From assembly GCF_003002925.1 (NCBI RefSeq), contig NZ_PVTK01000013.1, positions 1 through 62,944 on the forward strand: a stretch of DNA of 62,944 nucleotides. The letters are read 5' to 3'. The position numbers and the translations under genes are program-made. Under the pieces are notes generated by a model that saw nothing but the letters and a program-made list of their open reading frames with translations, was not told where the DNA came from and made no database searches. Positions 17,582-26,963 of this stretch are shown piece after piece; the first letter of the stretch is position 1; each line of letters starts with the position of its first letter. The DNA comes from Vreelandella songnenensis. GTDB taxonomy: Bacteria > Pseudomonadota > Gammaproteobacteria > Pseudomonadales > Halomonadaceae.

Positions 17582-18376
17582 TCAATCGGCAAAATCGTCG
17601 TCACTGAAGTCGCTGTCGTCGAATTCAAAACTGTCCATCGCAAACGGGTCATCGCCTAACTGACCATCGTTAATTTCAAACTGGCGGCGCTGCAGGAAGG
17701 CATCGCGTATAAAGCTGTATCGATCGCCCTGAATCAGGTTTTCCTGATCCAGCAGGCCTGCCCGAATATCTACGATATTGAGGGCCGTCAGCCCGATTCG
17801 GGTAGCATCATCTTCAACATAAAACGTTGGATATGACGCCATGTCCGCTGGCAGGCCCGTGGTATCGCGCAGCGTGCTGGGGCCTAGCAGTGGCAGGACC
17901 AGATAGCGCGAATCCTCCCATCCCCACGCGGCCAGCGTCTGCCCGAAATCTTCATCGTCTGCGGTGATTTCCATCAGCGTTGCGTAGTCGAGCAATCCGC
18001 CAATACCTACGGTTGTATTGATCAGAAAACGTGAGGTGGCAAGCCCCGCATTGGCAGGTTTCCCCTGCAGCAGACTGTTGATGACCGTGCGTATTTCTCC
18101 CAGGTTGGAAAAGAAGTTGCCAACGCCGGTTTGCACGGGGTCAGGCGTCACGGTGCGATAGCCTTTTGCTACTGGCTTCAATGCATAACGATCCAGCACA
18201 TCGTTAAATACAAACACCCGGCGGTTAAAGCCTTCCCAAGGGTCATCCGGGTGTGCCTCTTGCGCCATTTGCGTACTGGCGCAACCGCTGATTGTCAGCG
18301 TGGTAAGCAGCATGACGGGCAACGCTGCCTTCGGCATGGAGAGTGGGGGTTTCTGCCTGGCTAATAACCGCAGCAT
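17582..18376 (-). CDS. mlaA: Outer-membrane lipid asymmetry lipoprotein MlaA (VacJ)
   Basis: Outer-membrane lipoprotein that removes mislocalised phospholipid from the outer leaflet and passes it to the Mla retrograde system. It has a long n-region, then a lipobox TISGC with Cys32, then the MlaA core starting DPWEGFNRRVFVFND and including the conserved LGPSTLRDTTG region. The C-terminus is a strikingly acidic tail of about 25 residues (DDSDFSDDDFAD at the end) beyond the usual domain. ATG at 18376 follows AAGAGGAAAG. Gene order mlaA-rssB-rssC on the minus strand suggests one transcript. The rest of the Mla system is not here. Confidence 0.93.
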   Translation of the reverse strand: MLRLLARQKPPLSMPKAALPVMLLTTLTISGCASTQMAQEAHPDDPWEGFNRRVFVFNDVLDRYALKPVAKGYRTVTPDPVQTGVGNFFSNLGEIRTVINSLLQGKPANAGLATSRFLINTTVGIGGLLDYATLMEITADDEDFGQTLAAWGWEDSRYLVLPLLGPSTLRDTTGLPADMASYPTFYVEDDATRIGLTALNIVDIRAGLLDQENLIQGDRYSFIRDAFLQRRQFEINDGQLGDDPFAMDSFEFDDSDFSDDDFAD

Positions 18377-18406
18377 GATCTTTCCTCTTGTAAAACCTGA
18401 GCGCTG

Positions 18407-19528
18407 TTACTGACGCTGCACGACGACGCTACCGGCGCTGTAGCCTGCCCCGAAGGAGCAGATGACGCCGATATCGCCCTTTTCCAGCCCGCTGCGATGT
18501 AAATGAAAAGCGATGATGGAGCCCGCTGAGCTGGTGTTGGCGTAGCGGTCCAGAATGATCGGCGCTTGCGCCTCACTGGGCTCAAAACCGAGCACTTTAC
18601 GCGCAATAAGGTCATTCATATGCCGGTTGGCCTGATGCAGCCACATCGTCTTGAGATCGCTTCCCGATAGCTCCAGCGAGGCCAGATGCTCAGAAATAAG
18701 CTGGGCCACCATAGGGCACACTTCCCGGAAAACCCGGCGCCCCTCCTGCACGAACAGCTTGTCAATCGCCAGCGGGTCGCTGTCTGTGACGCGGTTCAAG
18801 AAGCCGGCGTTATTGCGAATGGCGTTGGAAAACTGGGTAATCAGGCGCGTGCCAAGAATGGCAAACCGCTCGTCGGCCACCGCATCAGCGCTATTTTCTA
18901 ATACCACAGCGGTACAAGCATCGCCGAAAATAAAGTGGCTGTCACGGTCTTGAAAATTTAAATGTGCCGAACATATCTCAGGATTGACCACCAGCGCACG
19001 CTTGATACGTCCAGACGCAATGGCGTTGGCGGCGGTTTCAATCGCAAAGGTGGCCGAACTGCAGGCCACGTTCATATCAAATCCGTAGCCGCTGGTGCCC
19101 AGCGCCTGCTGTACTTCCACCGCAACCGCCGGATACGCGCGCTCCAGATTGGAGCAGGCAACGATGACAAGCTCGATATCCTTGGCATCAACGCGGGCAT
19201 TTTCAAGCGCCTGCCGAGCGGCGCTGGTGGCCATTTCACACTGAATGGAGGGCTCGTCGTTAGCGCGCGGGGGCAGCTGCGGGCGCAGGCGCTCAGGATC
19301 AAGGATTCCGGCGGCATCCAGCACGTAACGGCTCTTGATGCCGGAAGCCTTTTCAATGAATTCACTACTCGAGTGGGCCAACGGTTCGCGCTCACCACGG
19401 GCGATCTCATCGCCATGCCGAGCGTTTTCGTTATCCACCCAGGTGTTGAAGGCATTGACCAGCGCCGCGTTATCAATGGCGTGCTCCGGCGTATAAAGCC
19501 CCGTACCGGTAATCACCGCTTCATTCAT
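18407..19528 (-). CDS. Beta-ketoacyl-ACP synthase III-like condensing enzyme
   Basis: A 373-residue thiolase-fold condensing enzyme of the FabH/KAS III group. The Cys-His-Asn triad is clear: Cys156 (NVACSSATF), His298 (WLHQANRH), Asn331 (YANTSSAGS). It is about 50 residues longer than housekeeping FabH, the extra sequence lying near residues 28-95. Such long FabH-like proteins occur alongside normal FabH in pseudomonads and can prime fatty acid synthesis from acyl-CoA; the substrate here is not determined. It is not in a fab cluster. Located 114 bp after hrpA and 30 bp before mlaA on the same strand, so a membrane-lipid theme is possible. Good GGAGA ribosome site. Confidence 0.88.
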   Translation of the reverse strand: MNEAVITGTGLYTPEHAIDNAALVNAFNTWVDNENARHGDEIARGEREPLAHSSSEFIEKASGIKSRYVLDAAGILDPERLRPQLPPRANDEPSIQCEMATSAARQALENARVDAKDIELVIVACSNLERAYPAVAVEVQQALGTSGYGFDMNVACSSATFAIETAANAIASGRIKRALVVNPEICSAHLNFQDRDSHFIFGDACTAVVLENSADAVADERFAILGTRLITQFSNAIRNNAGFLNRVTDSDPLAIDKLFVQEGRRVFREVCPMVAQLISEHLASLELSGSDLKTMWLHQANRHMNDLIARKVLGFEPSEAQAPIILDRYANTSSAGSIIAFHLHRSGLEKGDIGVICSFGAGYSAGSVVVQRQ

Positions 19529-19642
19529 GCCTATCTCCTATCAGCGTCTTGCCAGTCGTTATTCGCGATTCGACCCCATGCAGGCCCTGACTCACGCTTA
19601 TGGTTACTGTGTGCGCTATCCAGCCTTTTTACCAGTGGCGCC

Positions 19643-22600
19643 CTAAACGTTAATTATCTCTTGCCAGCGCTTTTCGAGTCGTTTGACCGACACCGGCATC
19701 AGCGTACCCAGCTGTTGGGCAAACAGCGATACCCTGAGCTCCTGCAACCACCAGCCGAACTCGACCAGCATCGGGTCTTCCACGCGCCCGCGCCGTTCAC
19801 TTTTACGCCGTGCATCGAAGCGCACTTCCAGCGCCTGAACGTCATGCATCATCATCTGGTCACGCCCCCGCTCACGCGCGGCTTTTTCCAGGCGAATCAG
19901 CGCCGCTTCCGTATAGCGCGGGTACTCCGTCAGCCAGCCTCCCGCATCGCGAATGAAGCCAGGATAGACCAAGCGCTGCATCTGCGCGCTGATATCGCTA
20001 TAGGCCAGCGCCAGTGCGAAGTTAAGCTTACCCTTGAGCACCTTGCTGACCGCCAGATGCCCTTTCAGCGCTGCTTCCACTTGGCTTAAAAGCATCGAGG
20101 CATGCGCCACCAGCTCGCCTTTGGTGGCTTCAAGGCGTGCAGTCAACTCGGTAGAGGAACGCGGCAGCGGATGCTGGGCAACCACCTGGGTAAAGACCGC
20201 CAGCAGCAGATCGTCCACCAGCTCCTGCTTGCTGCCCACCTTGGCAAACAGCAGCGCACACTTCTCGACTTCAGGCAGACGCTTGATAAGCTTCACCTGG
20301 TCGGCTTGCTGAGCAATGGCCAGGCGGGCCACGCCTTCCTGGTGGGCCGCCTGCGCTTTTGCCGGATGATCGAAGAGCGCCACCTTGAACTCGCTCGCCT
20401 CGGCCACCAGCGCCGGATAGGCCTCGACCCGAATTCCCGCCTGGGTAGTTACGCGGGACTCCGGCAACGGCTCGTCGGGCAGCCCGGCAAGCGTCGGGGC
20501 CTGGCTTGCCTGCTCGGCCAGCGCCTGAGCACCGGCGCTGGTGGCCGCTTCAAAGCGTTTTTCCAGCGCTCGCAGGTCACGCCCCTGGCCAAGCAGCTTG
20601 CCCGCATGGTCGACCACGCGCACGTTCATGATCAAATGGGGTTCGAGCAGGTCCAGCCGCCAGTCATCGGCGTGCACCCGCGTACCGGTGCGTCGGCGAA
20701 TAAACTCGCCCAGCGCCTCGGTCAGCGGGCGCTGATCGGGCACGAGCGTCTCCAGCGCAGCGTCAACCCAGTCCGGAATAGGTACCACCTGGCGACGGAT
20801 ACTCTTGGGCAGCGATTTGAGCAGCGCAATGCACTTCTCGCGCAGAAGCCCGGGCACCAGCCACTCAAGCGCGTGCACCGGCAGCTGCGGCAGCATGGCC
20901 GCGGGCACGGTTAGCGTCACGCCATCGTCTTCAGCGTTGGGCTCGAAATGGTAACTGACCGGATATGCGACGCCAGCAAGCGTCAAGTGATCAGGGTACT
21001 GCGCCTGGGTAACGTCAGCAGCGTCGCGCGCTTTTAGTGCTTCAATGTCAAAGTGCAGCAGCGTTGGCGTCTGGCGTTCGGCCTGCTTGCGCCAGTGCTC
21101 GAACCCCTTGCCGTTGACGATCTCGTGAGGTAGGCGCTCATCGTAGAAGGCAAACAGGGTGTCTTCATCGACCAGAATGTCGCGCCGCCGGGCGCGATCT
21201 TCCAGCGCCTCCACTTCATCCACCAAGGCGCGGTTATGAGCAAAGAAAGCGCCCTTGGTGGTGAACTCCCCTTCCACCAGCGCGCGGCGGATGAACAGCT
21301 CACGAGACTCTGCCGGGGCAATCGGACCGTAGTGCACACGGCGGCGCGCAACAATCGGCAGCCCGAACAGGGTAACCTGCTCGAAGGCGACGACCTGGGC
21401 ACGCTTCTGCTCCCAGTGGGGCTCGCTGTAGCTGCGCTTTATCAGATGCTCGGCCTGGGGCTCGATCCACTGCGGTTCGATCTTGGCCACGGTACGCGCA
21501 AACAGCTTGGTGGTTTCAATCAGCTCGAACGCCATGATCCACTTGGGCGATTTCTTGGCAAGCCCAGAGCCTGGATGAATCATGAACTTGCGGTTGCGCG
21601 CACCCAGATATTCGCGGTTCTCAAGCAGCGTGCCCAGGTTCGAGAGCAGGCCCGAAAGCAGCGCCTGATGGAGCTTGCCAGAGGTCTTGCGCCGCGCCTG
21701 ACGCGAAAGCTCCTCGCTCTGCTCGTCGTCCTTGGGCAGCGGTGCTGGCACCTCGATGTCCATGTCGCGCAGTAACTGACGCAGCTGGCGGAAGGTATCG
21801 TGCCATTCGCGCATGCGCAGATAATTGATGTAGTGCTCGCGGCACCAACGGCGCAGTTGATTGCCCGACAGCGCCTCACGGGCGTTTTCAATGCCGTGCC
21901 ACAGGTTCAGAAGCGCCACGAAATCCGAATCCGGGTCGTGCCAGCGCTGGTGCGCCTGATCGGCAGCCTGACGTTTGTCTGCCGGACGCTCGCGCGGATC
22001 CTGAACGGCCAGGGCAGAGACCACCACCAGTACATCGCGCAGGCTGCCGTAATCGGCACCCGCCAGCACCATGCGCGCCAGGCGCGGGTCGATGGGCAGC
22101 TTGGCAAGCTTGCGGCCCAGCGGGCTTAAACGGTGGCGGTCATCAACCGCGCCCAGCTCGAACAACAGCCGGAAGCCATCCTTTACAAAGCGGCTGTCCG
22201 GCGGGTCAACGAATGGAAACGCTTCGATATCGCCCAGCTTGAGTGCCAGCATGGAAAGGATGACTGACGCCAAGTTCGTGCGCTGAATTTCGGGATCGGT
22301 AAACGCCGGGCGAGAGAGAAAGTCTTCTTCATCGTAAAGGCGAATACACACGCCTTCGGCAACCCGCCCACAGCGCCCCTTACGTTGATTGGCGCTCGCC
22401 TGACTCACCGGCTCGATGGGCAGGCGCTGAATCTTGGCCCGATAGCTGTAGCGGCTGATGCGCACCAGGCCCGGGTCAATCACGTAGCGAATCCCGGGCA
22501 CCGTCAGCGAGGTTTCTGCCACGTTGGTGGCCAGCACGATCCGCCGCCCACGATGAGAGGAGAATACCCGGTTCTGCTCCTCGTTGGAGAGGCGCGCATA

Positions 22601-23647
22601 CAGCGGCAGAATTTCCGTACCCTTCAGGTCAGCGCGGCGCAGAGTATCCGCCGTTTCGCGAATTTCACGCTCGCCGGGCAGAAAGATAAGCACATCGCGC
22701 GGGCCGTGCAGCCAGCCCTTTTCCCGCTCGATGGTTTCGATTTCATGCACCGCGTGCAGAATTCCCTCCTGCAGGGTGCGGTCCTCCTCGTCCTCCTCAT
22801 CCCGCGCCAGCGGGCGGTAGTGAACGTCTACCGGGAAGGTACGCCCTGACACTTCTACCACCGGGGCGGGCGCTTCAGGCGTGCCAAAGTGGGCGGCGAA
22901 ACGCTCTACATCGATAGTGGCCGAAGTGATAATGACCTTGAGATCAGGCCGCCGGGGCAGAAGCCGCTTGAGGTACCCCAGCAGGAAGTCGATATTCAGG
23001 CTGCGCTCATGCGCCTCGTCGATGATGATGGTGTCGTAGCGCAGCAGCAGCGGATCGTGCTGGGTCTCAGCCAGCAGGATACCGTCGGTCATCAGCTTGA
23101 CCAGGGTGGAGGGGCTGCTTTGATCGGTAAAGCGCACCTGATAGCCGACCTGCTCACCCAGCGGCACTTCGAGCTCTTCCGCCAGACGAGAGGCCACACT
23201 GCGCGCCGCCAGACGCCGCGGCTGGGTGTGGCCAATCAGGCCTTTGCGCCCACGGCCCAGTTCCAGGCACATCTTGGGCAGCTGAGTGGTCTTGCCCGAG
23301 CCGGTCTCGCCGGCCACCACCACTACCTGATGGTCACGAATGGCGGCCAGGATGTCCTCACGGCGCTCCACCACAGGAAGCGCTTGCGGATAGTTGAACG
23401 CGACCTTCAGCGCTTCGCGCTGGCTGACCACCTGCCGAGAGCGCTGAATCTCGCGCTGCACCTCGCTGATACCCTGATCCACAGGCTTTGCATCGCGCAC
23501 GCGACGCTCAAGCCCTGCCAGGCGCCGCTCAAGTCTTTGGGCGTCGCGTAGCATGACATCGCCCAAGGCGTTTTTAAGCGCAGCAAGGCGTTGGCGGTCG
23601 TTGAGATCGGAAGGCGTATCAGTGGTCACGTTAGGCTCGATATCCAT
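19643..23647 (-). CDS. hrpA: ATP-dependent RNA helicase HrpA
   Basis: A 1334-residue DEAH-box helicase. Walker A GETGSGKTT (113-121), DEAH (210-213), the SAT motif TSATID, motif VI QRKGRCGR, then the HA2/OB region and the long DUF3418 C-terminal part typical of HrpA rather than HrpB. HrpA in E. coli resolves stalled ribosomes and processes some mRNAs. No strong ribosome site is visible before the ATG at 23647. Flanked by fadD upstream and the FabH-like gene downstream, all on the minus strand, with 126 bp to fadD. Confidence 0.96.
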   Translation of the reverse strand: MDIEPNVTTDTPSDLNDRQRLAALKNALGDVMLRDAQRLERRLAGLERRVRDAKPVDQGISEVQREIQRSRQVVSQREALKVAFNYPQALPVVERREDILAAIRDHQVVVVAGETGSGKTTQLPKMCLELGRGRKGLIGHTQPRRLAARSVASRLAEELEVPLGEQVGYQVRFTDQSSPSTLVKLMTDGILLAETQHDPLLLRYDTIIIDEAHERSLNIDFLLGYLKRLLPRRPDLKVIITSATIDVERFAAHFGTPEAPAPVVEVSGRTFPVDVHYRPLARDEEDEEDRTLQEGILHAVHEIETIEREKGWLHGPRDVLIFLPGEREIRETADTLRRADLKGTEILPLYARLSNEEQNRVFSSHRGRRIVLATNVAETSLTVPGIRYVIDPGLVRISRYSYRAKIQRLPIEPVSQASANQRKGRCGRVAEGVCIRLYDEEDFLSRPAFTDPEIQRTNLASVILSMLALKLGDIEAFPFVDPPDSRFVKDGFRLLFELGAVDDRHRLSPLGRKLAKLPIDPRLARMVLAGADYGSLRDVLVVVSALAVQDPRERPADKRQAADQAHQRWHDPDSDFVALLNLWHGIENAREALSGNQLRRWCREHYINYLRMREWHDTFRQLRQLLRDMDIEVPAPLPKDDEQSEELSRQARRKTSGKLHQALLSGLLSNLGTLLENREYLGARNRKFMIHPGSGLAKKSPKWIMAFELIETTKLFARTVAKIEPQWIEPQAEHLIKRSYSEPHWEQKRAQVVAFEQVTLFGLPIVARRRVHYGPIAPAESRELFIRRALVEGEFTTKGAFFAHNRALVDEVEALEDRARRRDILVDEDTLFAFYDERLPHEIVNGKGFEHWRKQAERQTPTLLHFDIEALKARDAADVTQAQYPDHLTLAGVAYPVSYHFEPNAEDDGVTLTVPAAMLPQLPVHALEWLVPGLLREKCIALLKSLPKSIRRQVVPIPDWVDAALETLVPDQRPLTEALGEFIRRRTGTRVHADDWRLDLLEPHLIMNVRVVDHAGKLLGQGRDLRALEKRFEAATSAGAQALAEQASQAPTLAGLPDEPLPESRVTTQAGIRVEAYPALVAEASEFKVALFDHPAKAQAAHQEGVARLAIAQQADQVKLIKRLPEVEKCALLFAKVGSKQELVDDLLLAVFTQVVAQHPLPRSSTELTARLEATKGELVAHASMLLSQVEAALKGHLAVSKVLKGKLNFALALAYSDISAQMQRLVYPGFIRDAGGWLTEYPRYTEAALIRLEKAARERGRDQMMMHDVQALEVRFDARRKSERRGRVEDPMLVEFGWWLQELRVSLFAQQLGTLMPVSVKRLEKRWQEIINV

Positions 23648-23700
23648 TCGTTATGTAAAAGCGGGGATGCCCATCGCTTGACAGCAGAGCCCATCAACAG

Positions 23701-23725
23701 TCGGCCCGCTACCAGAGCGGGCCGA
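23701..23725. terminator. Hairpin downstream of fadD
   Basis: 10-bp perfect stem TCGGCCCGCT / AGCGGGCCGA with a 5-nt loop in the fadD-hrpA gap. No T-run follows on the minus strand, so termination strength is doubtful. Confidence 0.5.
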
Positions 23726-23773
23726 ATATTATAACGCTTTCCCTAACGCGACGCCTAACCAGCGGTGAACTCG

Positions 23774-25456
23774 CTAGCTCTGGTTGGCCGGTTCAGGCTT
23801 TTTCTCATCGCGCAGCTCGCGGCGTAATACCTTGCCCACGTTGGTCTTGGGCAATTCATCACGAAACTCGATGTACTTGGGCACCTTGTAGCCGGTCAGC
23901 TCCTTCTTGCACCAGGCGCGCAGCGTTTCGGCGTCCAGCTGGCGGTTCTTGGAGACGACAAACAGCTTGATGACTTCACCGGCATCGTCATCCGGCACGC
24001 CCACGACCGCCGCCTCGATGATATCAGGGTGCGCGGCAACCACGTCTTCCACTTCATTGGGGTAAACGTTGAAACCGGACACCAGAATCATGTCCTTCTT
24101 GCGGTCGACAATGCGGATATAGCCATCGTCCTGAAGCACGGCGATATCACCGGTGTGGAACCAGCCATCCCCATCGATGGAGTTGCGGGTTTCATCGTCG
24201 CGCTGCCAGTAACCTTTCATCACCTGAGGCCCCTGCACACACAGCTCGCCAGGCTCGCCCATTGCCACGTCGCCGCCATCGGCATCGACCACTTTAACCG
24301 CTGTCCCGGCAACGGGCTTGCCAATCGTACCCAGCTGAATGGCATCGGTGGGGTTGAAGCTCACGATGGGGGAGGTTTCCGTTAAGCCATACCCTTCAGC
24401 GATGGGGCAACCGGTGGTGTCTTCCCAGCGCTGGGCAGCCGCCTTGGTCAGCGCCATGCCGCCGGATATGGTCAGCTTGAGATTGGAAAAATCCAGCTGC
24501 TTGAAGTCATCGCGATTGCATAGCGCATTGAACAGCGTATTGAGGCCTATAAACGCCGTGAACTTGACCTTCTTGAGCTCCTTGACAAAGCCATCCAGAT
24601 CGCGCGGGTTAGTAATCAGCAGCGAATGGTTGCCGGACTCCATCAGAAACAGGCAGTTAACCGTAAACGTATAAATGTGATAAACCGGCAGCGGTGCAAC
24701 CACGACCTCTTCACCATGTTTGAGGTGGGCGCCAATCGCGGTGCGCGCCTGCAGCATGTTGGCAATCAGGTTGCAGTGCGTGAGCATCGCGCCTTTCGGC
24801 ATGCCAGTGGTTCCACCGGTGTACTGCAGCGCGGCTAGATCATCCTGACGGCGGCTTACCTCGGCATGATTCAGGGAGGCCCCCTTCTTCATGACCTCGA
24901 TAAAGCGCACTGAGCCGGGAAGCGAATAGGCCGGCACCATCTTTTTCACATGCTTGACGACTGCATTGATCACCCAGCGTTTGGGCAATCCGTGAAGATC
25001 CCCAAGCTCGGTTACCAACACATGCTGGATATCGGTCTTGCCCAGCACGTTTTCGAGTTTCTTGGCCATGTTGGCCAGAATCAGCACTGCCTTGGCACCG
25101 GAATCCTTGAACTGGTGCGTCATTTCCCGCTCGGTATAGAGCGGGTTGGTATTCACGACCACAAGTCCTGCCCGTAGAGCGCCAAATACCGCAACCGGGA
25201 ACTGCAAGACGTTGGGCAACTGAATGGCAATACGATCACCCGGTTCAAGATCGGTTTCATGCTGCAGCCAGGCCGCAAAATCCGCCGAAAGGCGATCCAG
25301 CTCGCCAAAGGTGAGGGTTTTGCCCATGCAGCTAAAAGCGGGCTTGTCTTTATAGCGCTTGACGGCGGCGTGAAAAACGTCTGTGACCGAATCGTACTGG
25401 TCCAGCCCTTCAAGCGCCGGGCCGCGTAAAATTGAAGCTCTGGCGTGTTCGCTCAT
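23774..25456 (-). CDS. fadD: Long-chain fatty acid-CoA ligase FadD
   Basis: A 560-residue acyl-CoA synthetase, the size of E. coli FadD, which traps incoming fatty acids as CoA thioesters at the inner membrane. Seen: YTGGTTGMPKG at 212-222, YGLTETSP, the fatty-acyl-CoA synthetase signature beginning DGWFHTGDIAVLQDDGYI, and C-terminal PKTNVGKVLRR. ATG at 25456 has GGAG 7 bp upstream; a TTG six bases earlier is less likely. A near-perfect PsrA-type operator lies 105 bp upstream, the same type found before the acyl-CoA dehydrogenase at 355-2160. A hairpin follows the stop codon. Confidence 0.96.
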   Translation of the reverse strand: MSEHARASILRGPALEGLDQYDSVTDVFHAAVKRYKDKPAFSCMGKTLTFGELDRLSADFAAWLQHETDLEPGDRIAIQLPNVLQFPVAVFGALRAGLVVVNTNPLYTEREMTHQFKDSGAKAVLILANMAKKLENVLGKTDIQHVLVTELGDLHGLPKRWVINAVVKHVKKMVPAYSLPGSVRFIEVMKKGASLNHAEVSRRQDDLAALQYTGGTTGMPKGAMLTHCNLIANMLQARTAIGAHLKHGEEVVVAPLPVYHIYTFTVNCLFLMESGNHSLLITNPRDLDGFVKELKKVKFTAFIGLNTLFNALCNRDDFKQLDFSNLKLTISGGMALTKAAAQRWEDTTGCPIAEGYGLTETSPIVSFNPTDAIQLGTIGKPVAGTAVKVVDADGGDVAMGEPGELCVQGPQVMKGYWQRDDETRNSIDGDGWFHTGDIAVLQDDGYIRIVDRKKDMILVSGFNVYPNEVEDVVAAHPDIIEAAVVGVPDDDAGEVIKLFVVSKNRQLDAETLRAWCKKELTGYKVPKYIEFRDELPKTNVGKVLRRELRDEKKPEPANQS

Positions 25457-25560
25457 GGGCAATCTCCGCTATCCATGTCGATGAAGTTACCGACCTTGTT
25501 ATTGTCGCGAGGCAAGGAAACCCACCCTATACGACGCGCAGCACAGTGTAAAACGATCGC

Positions 25561-25578
25561 TTGAAACTTGCGTTTCAA
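25561..25578. promoter_or_regulatory. PsrA-like operator upstream of fadD
   Basis: TTGAAACTTGCGTTTCAA: arms TTGAAAC and GTTTCAA around a 4-bp centre, an exact GAAAC-N4-GTTTC PsrA-type site. The 194-bp fadD-yafJ gap contains no other clear signal; a convincing -35 box was not found, only a possible TATAGG -10 about 40 bp nearer the gene. Confidence 0.7.
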
Positions 25579-25656
25579 CTTTAGACCATAGCCTCTACTG
25601 CATGTATGGGTCAGCCGTACTGCCAGGATTTTCTCCTACTTATAATGTAGCGACTC

Positions 25657-26442
25657 CTAGCTTGATGGACAGTAACGCGCCTGAATTTCTCCTTCGCGCC
25701 AGACTAAAAGCTCACCCGGCACCATCCTCTGCCATGCTTCATTATGGGTCAGCGGCTCGGTGGCAATGACCGATACCACGTCGTCAGGGGTGGTATGTTC
25801 GGCAAAGTTGACCGTGATTTCCGCATCGGAAAGTTCGGCGTCGCCAAAGGGCGCCCGGCGGGTAATATGGGCAAGTTTGGTCGAGCAGTAGGTGTAAAGA
25901 TACTGTCCATCAGATAGCAGCAGGTTGAATACCCCAAGCGCGCGCAACTGTTCGCACAGATCGTGAAGCGTCGCCCACAGCGCGCTCCAATCATCCGGCG
26001 GCACAGGAAACGCCCGGCGCAGCTCGCCCATCAACCAGCAAAAGGCGTGCTCGCTATCGGTGCTGCCTACCGGCGTATACATGTCGAGCGCCAACTGCTC
26101 CCAGCCACTCAGCTGCCCATTATGGGCATAGCACCAGGGCCGCCCCCACATCTCCCGCGTAAAGGGGTGAGTATTGGCCAGGCGTACGCCACCTACGTTT
26201 GCCTGACGAATATGGCTGATCACCACATTGGACTTGATCGGGTAGTCACAGATCAGCCGAGCAATGGGAGAATCTACCGACGGGTGCGGGTCGCGAAATT
26301 CGCGATAGCCGCCCTCTTCATAAAAGGCGATACCCCAGCCATCGCGGTGCGGCCCGGTACCGCCACCGCGATGCAGAAAGCCCGAGAAGCTGAAACAGAT
26401 ATCGGTGGGAACATTGGCGCTCATGCCCAGCAGCTCACACAT
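25657..26442 (-). CDS. yafJ: Class II glutamine amidotransferase, YafJ family
   Basis: A 261-residue stand-alone glutaminase-type amidotransferase domain of the Ntn-hydrolase fold. The nucleophile would be Cys2 (MCELLGMSANVP) after loss of Met1, with the HRGGGTGPHRDGWGIAFYE segment typical of YafJ/YafJ-like proteins. The amide acceptor is not known for the family. AGGGAG precedes the start. It follows the 141-residue membrane protein gene on the same strand by 33 bp. Confidence 0.92.
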   Translation of the reverse strand: MCELLGMSANVPTDICFSFSGFLHRGGGTGPHRDGWGIAFYEEGGYREFRDPHPSVDSPIARLICDYPIKSNVVISHIRQANVGGVRLANTHPFTREMWGRPWCYAHNGQLSGWEQLALDMYTPVGSTDSEHAFCWLMGELRRAFPVPPDDWSALWATLHDLCEQLRALGVFNLLLSDGQYLYTYCSTKLAHITRRAPFGDAELSDAEITVNFAEHTTPDDVVSVIATEPLTHNEAWQRMVPGELLVWREGEIQARYCPSS

Positions 26443-26475
26443 GCATAGCTCCCTTTCTTGCCCCGGCGGCCGACA

Positions 26476-26901
26476 TCAGCCAAGAACCGGTTCGCGGCGA
26501 CGGGTCGGCTGCGGGTCTTCATCCACCTGCTTGACCCGCTTTGCTGGCGGCACATCTGTCGGCCGGCGCCACCACCACAGTGCAATACCGATCATTACCC
26601 CCACGGCAATACCCACTACCAGGCACAGCAGGCTGACGCGCAGAGCACTTGCGTCATGCTCCAGAAAGCCAACCGCGGCAACCATCGCAGCGGGTGCCCA
26701 TCCGGTATAGAATTCGCCCTCTTCGATCAAGGGCAAGCGGAACATGGCAGGCGCCCACATGGCACCAGCGATTCCCCAGGTCAGTACCAGGCGCGGCAAG
26801 CGCGGCAAGAAGGCCAGCGCAAAATAGACCGCGACCAGAACCAGCAGTGAAATACCGTAATAGCTAAGCCACAGCAGTGACATTGAATTTTCAAACAGCA
26901 T
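26476..26901 (-). CDS. Small four-helix membrane protein of unknown function
   Basis: A 141-residue protein I do not recognise. Hydrophobic segments at about 9-33, 41-55, 66-80 and 87-110 suggest three or four membrane helices, ending in WWWRR at the membrane boundary, followed by a charged cytoplasmic tail (RRPTDVPPAKRVKQVDEDPQ). ATG at 26901 with AGAGG 5 bp upstream. It is divergent from the oligopeptidase gene with only 62 bp between starts, and 33 bp upstream of yafJ, so the two may form an operon. Confidence 0.75.
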   Translation of the reverse strand: MLFENSMSLLWLSYYGISLLVLVAVYFALAFLPRLPRLVLTWGIAGAMWAPAMFRLPLIEEGEFYTGWAPAAMVAAVGFLEHDASALRVSLLCLVVGIAVGVMIGIALWWWRRPTDVPPAKRVKQVDEDPQPTRRREPVLG

Positions 26902-26963
26902 AATACCTCTCATGTGGGTGCACGCACCCGACGTTGATTTCCCGTTATGGTACCTGTCAATTT

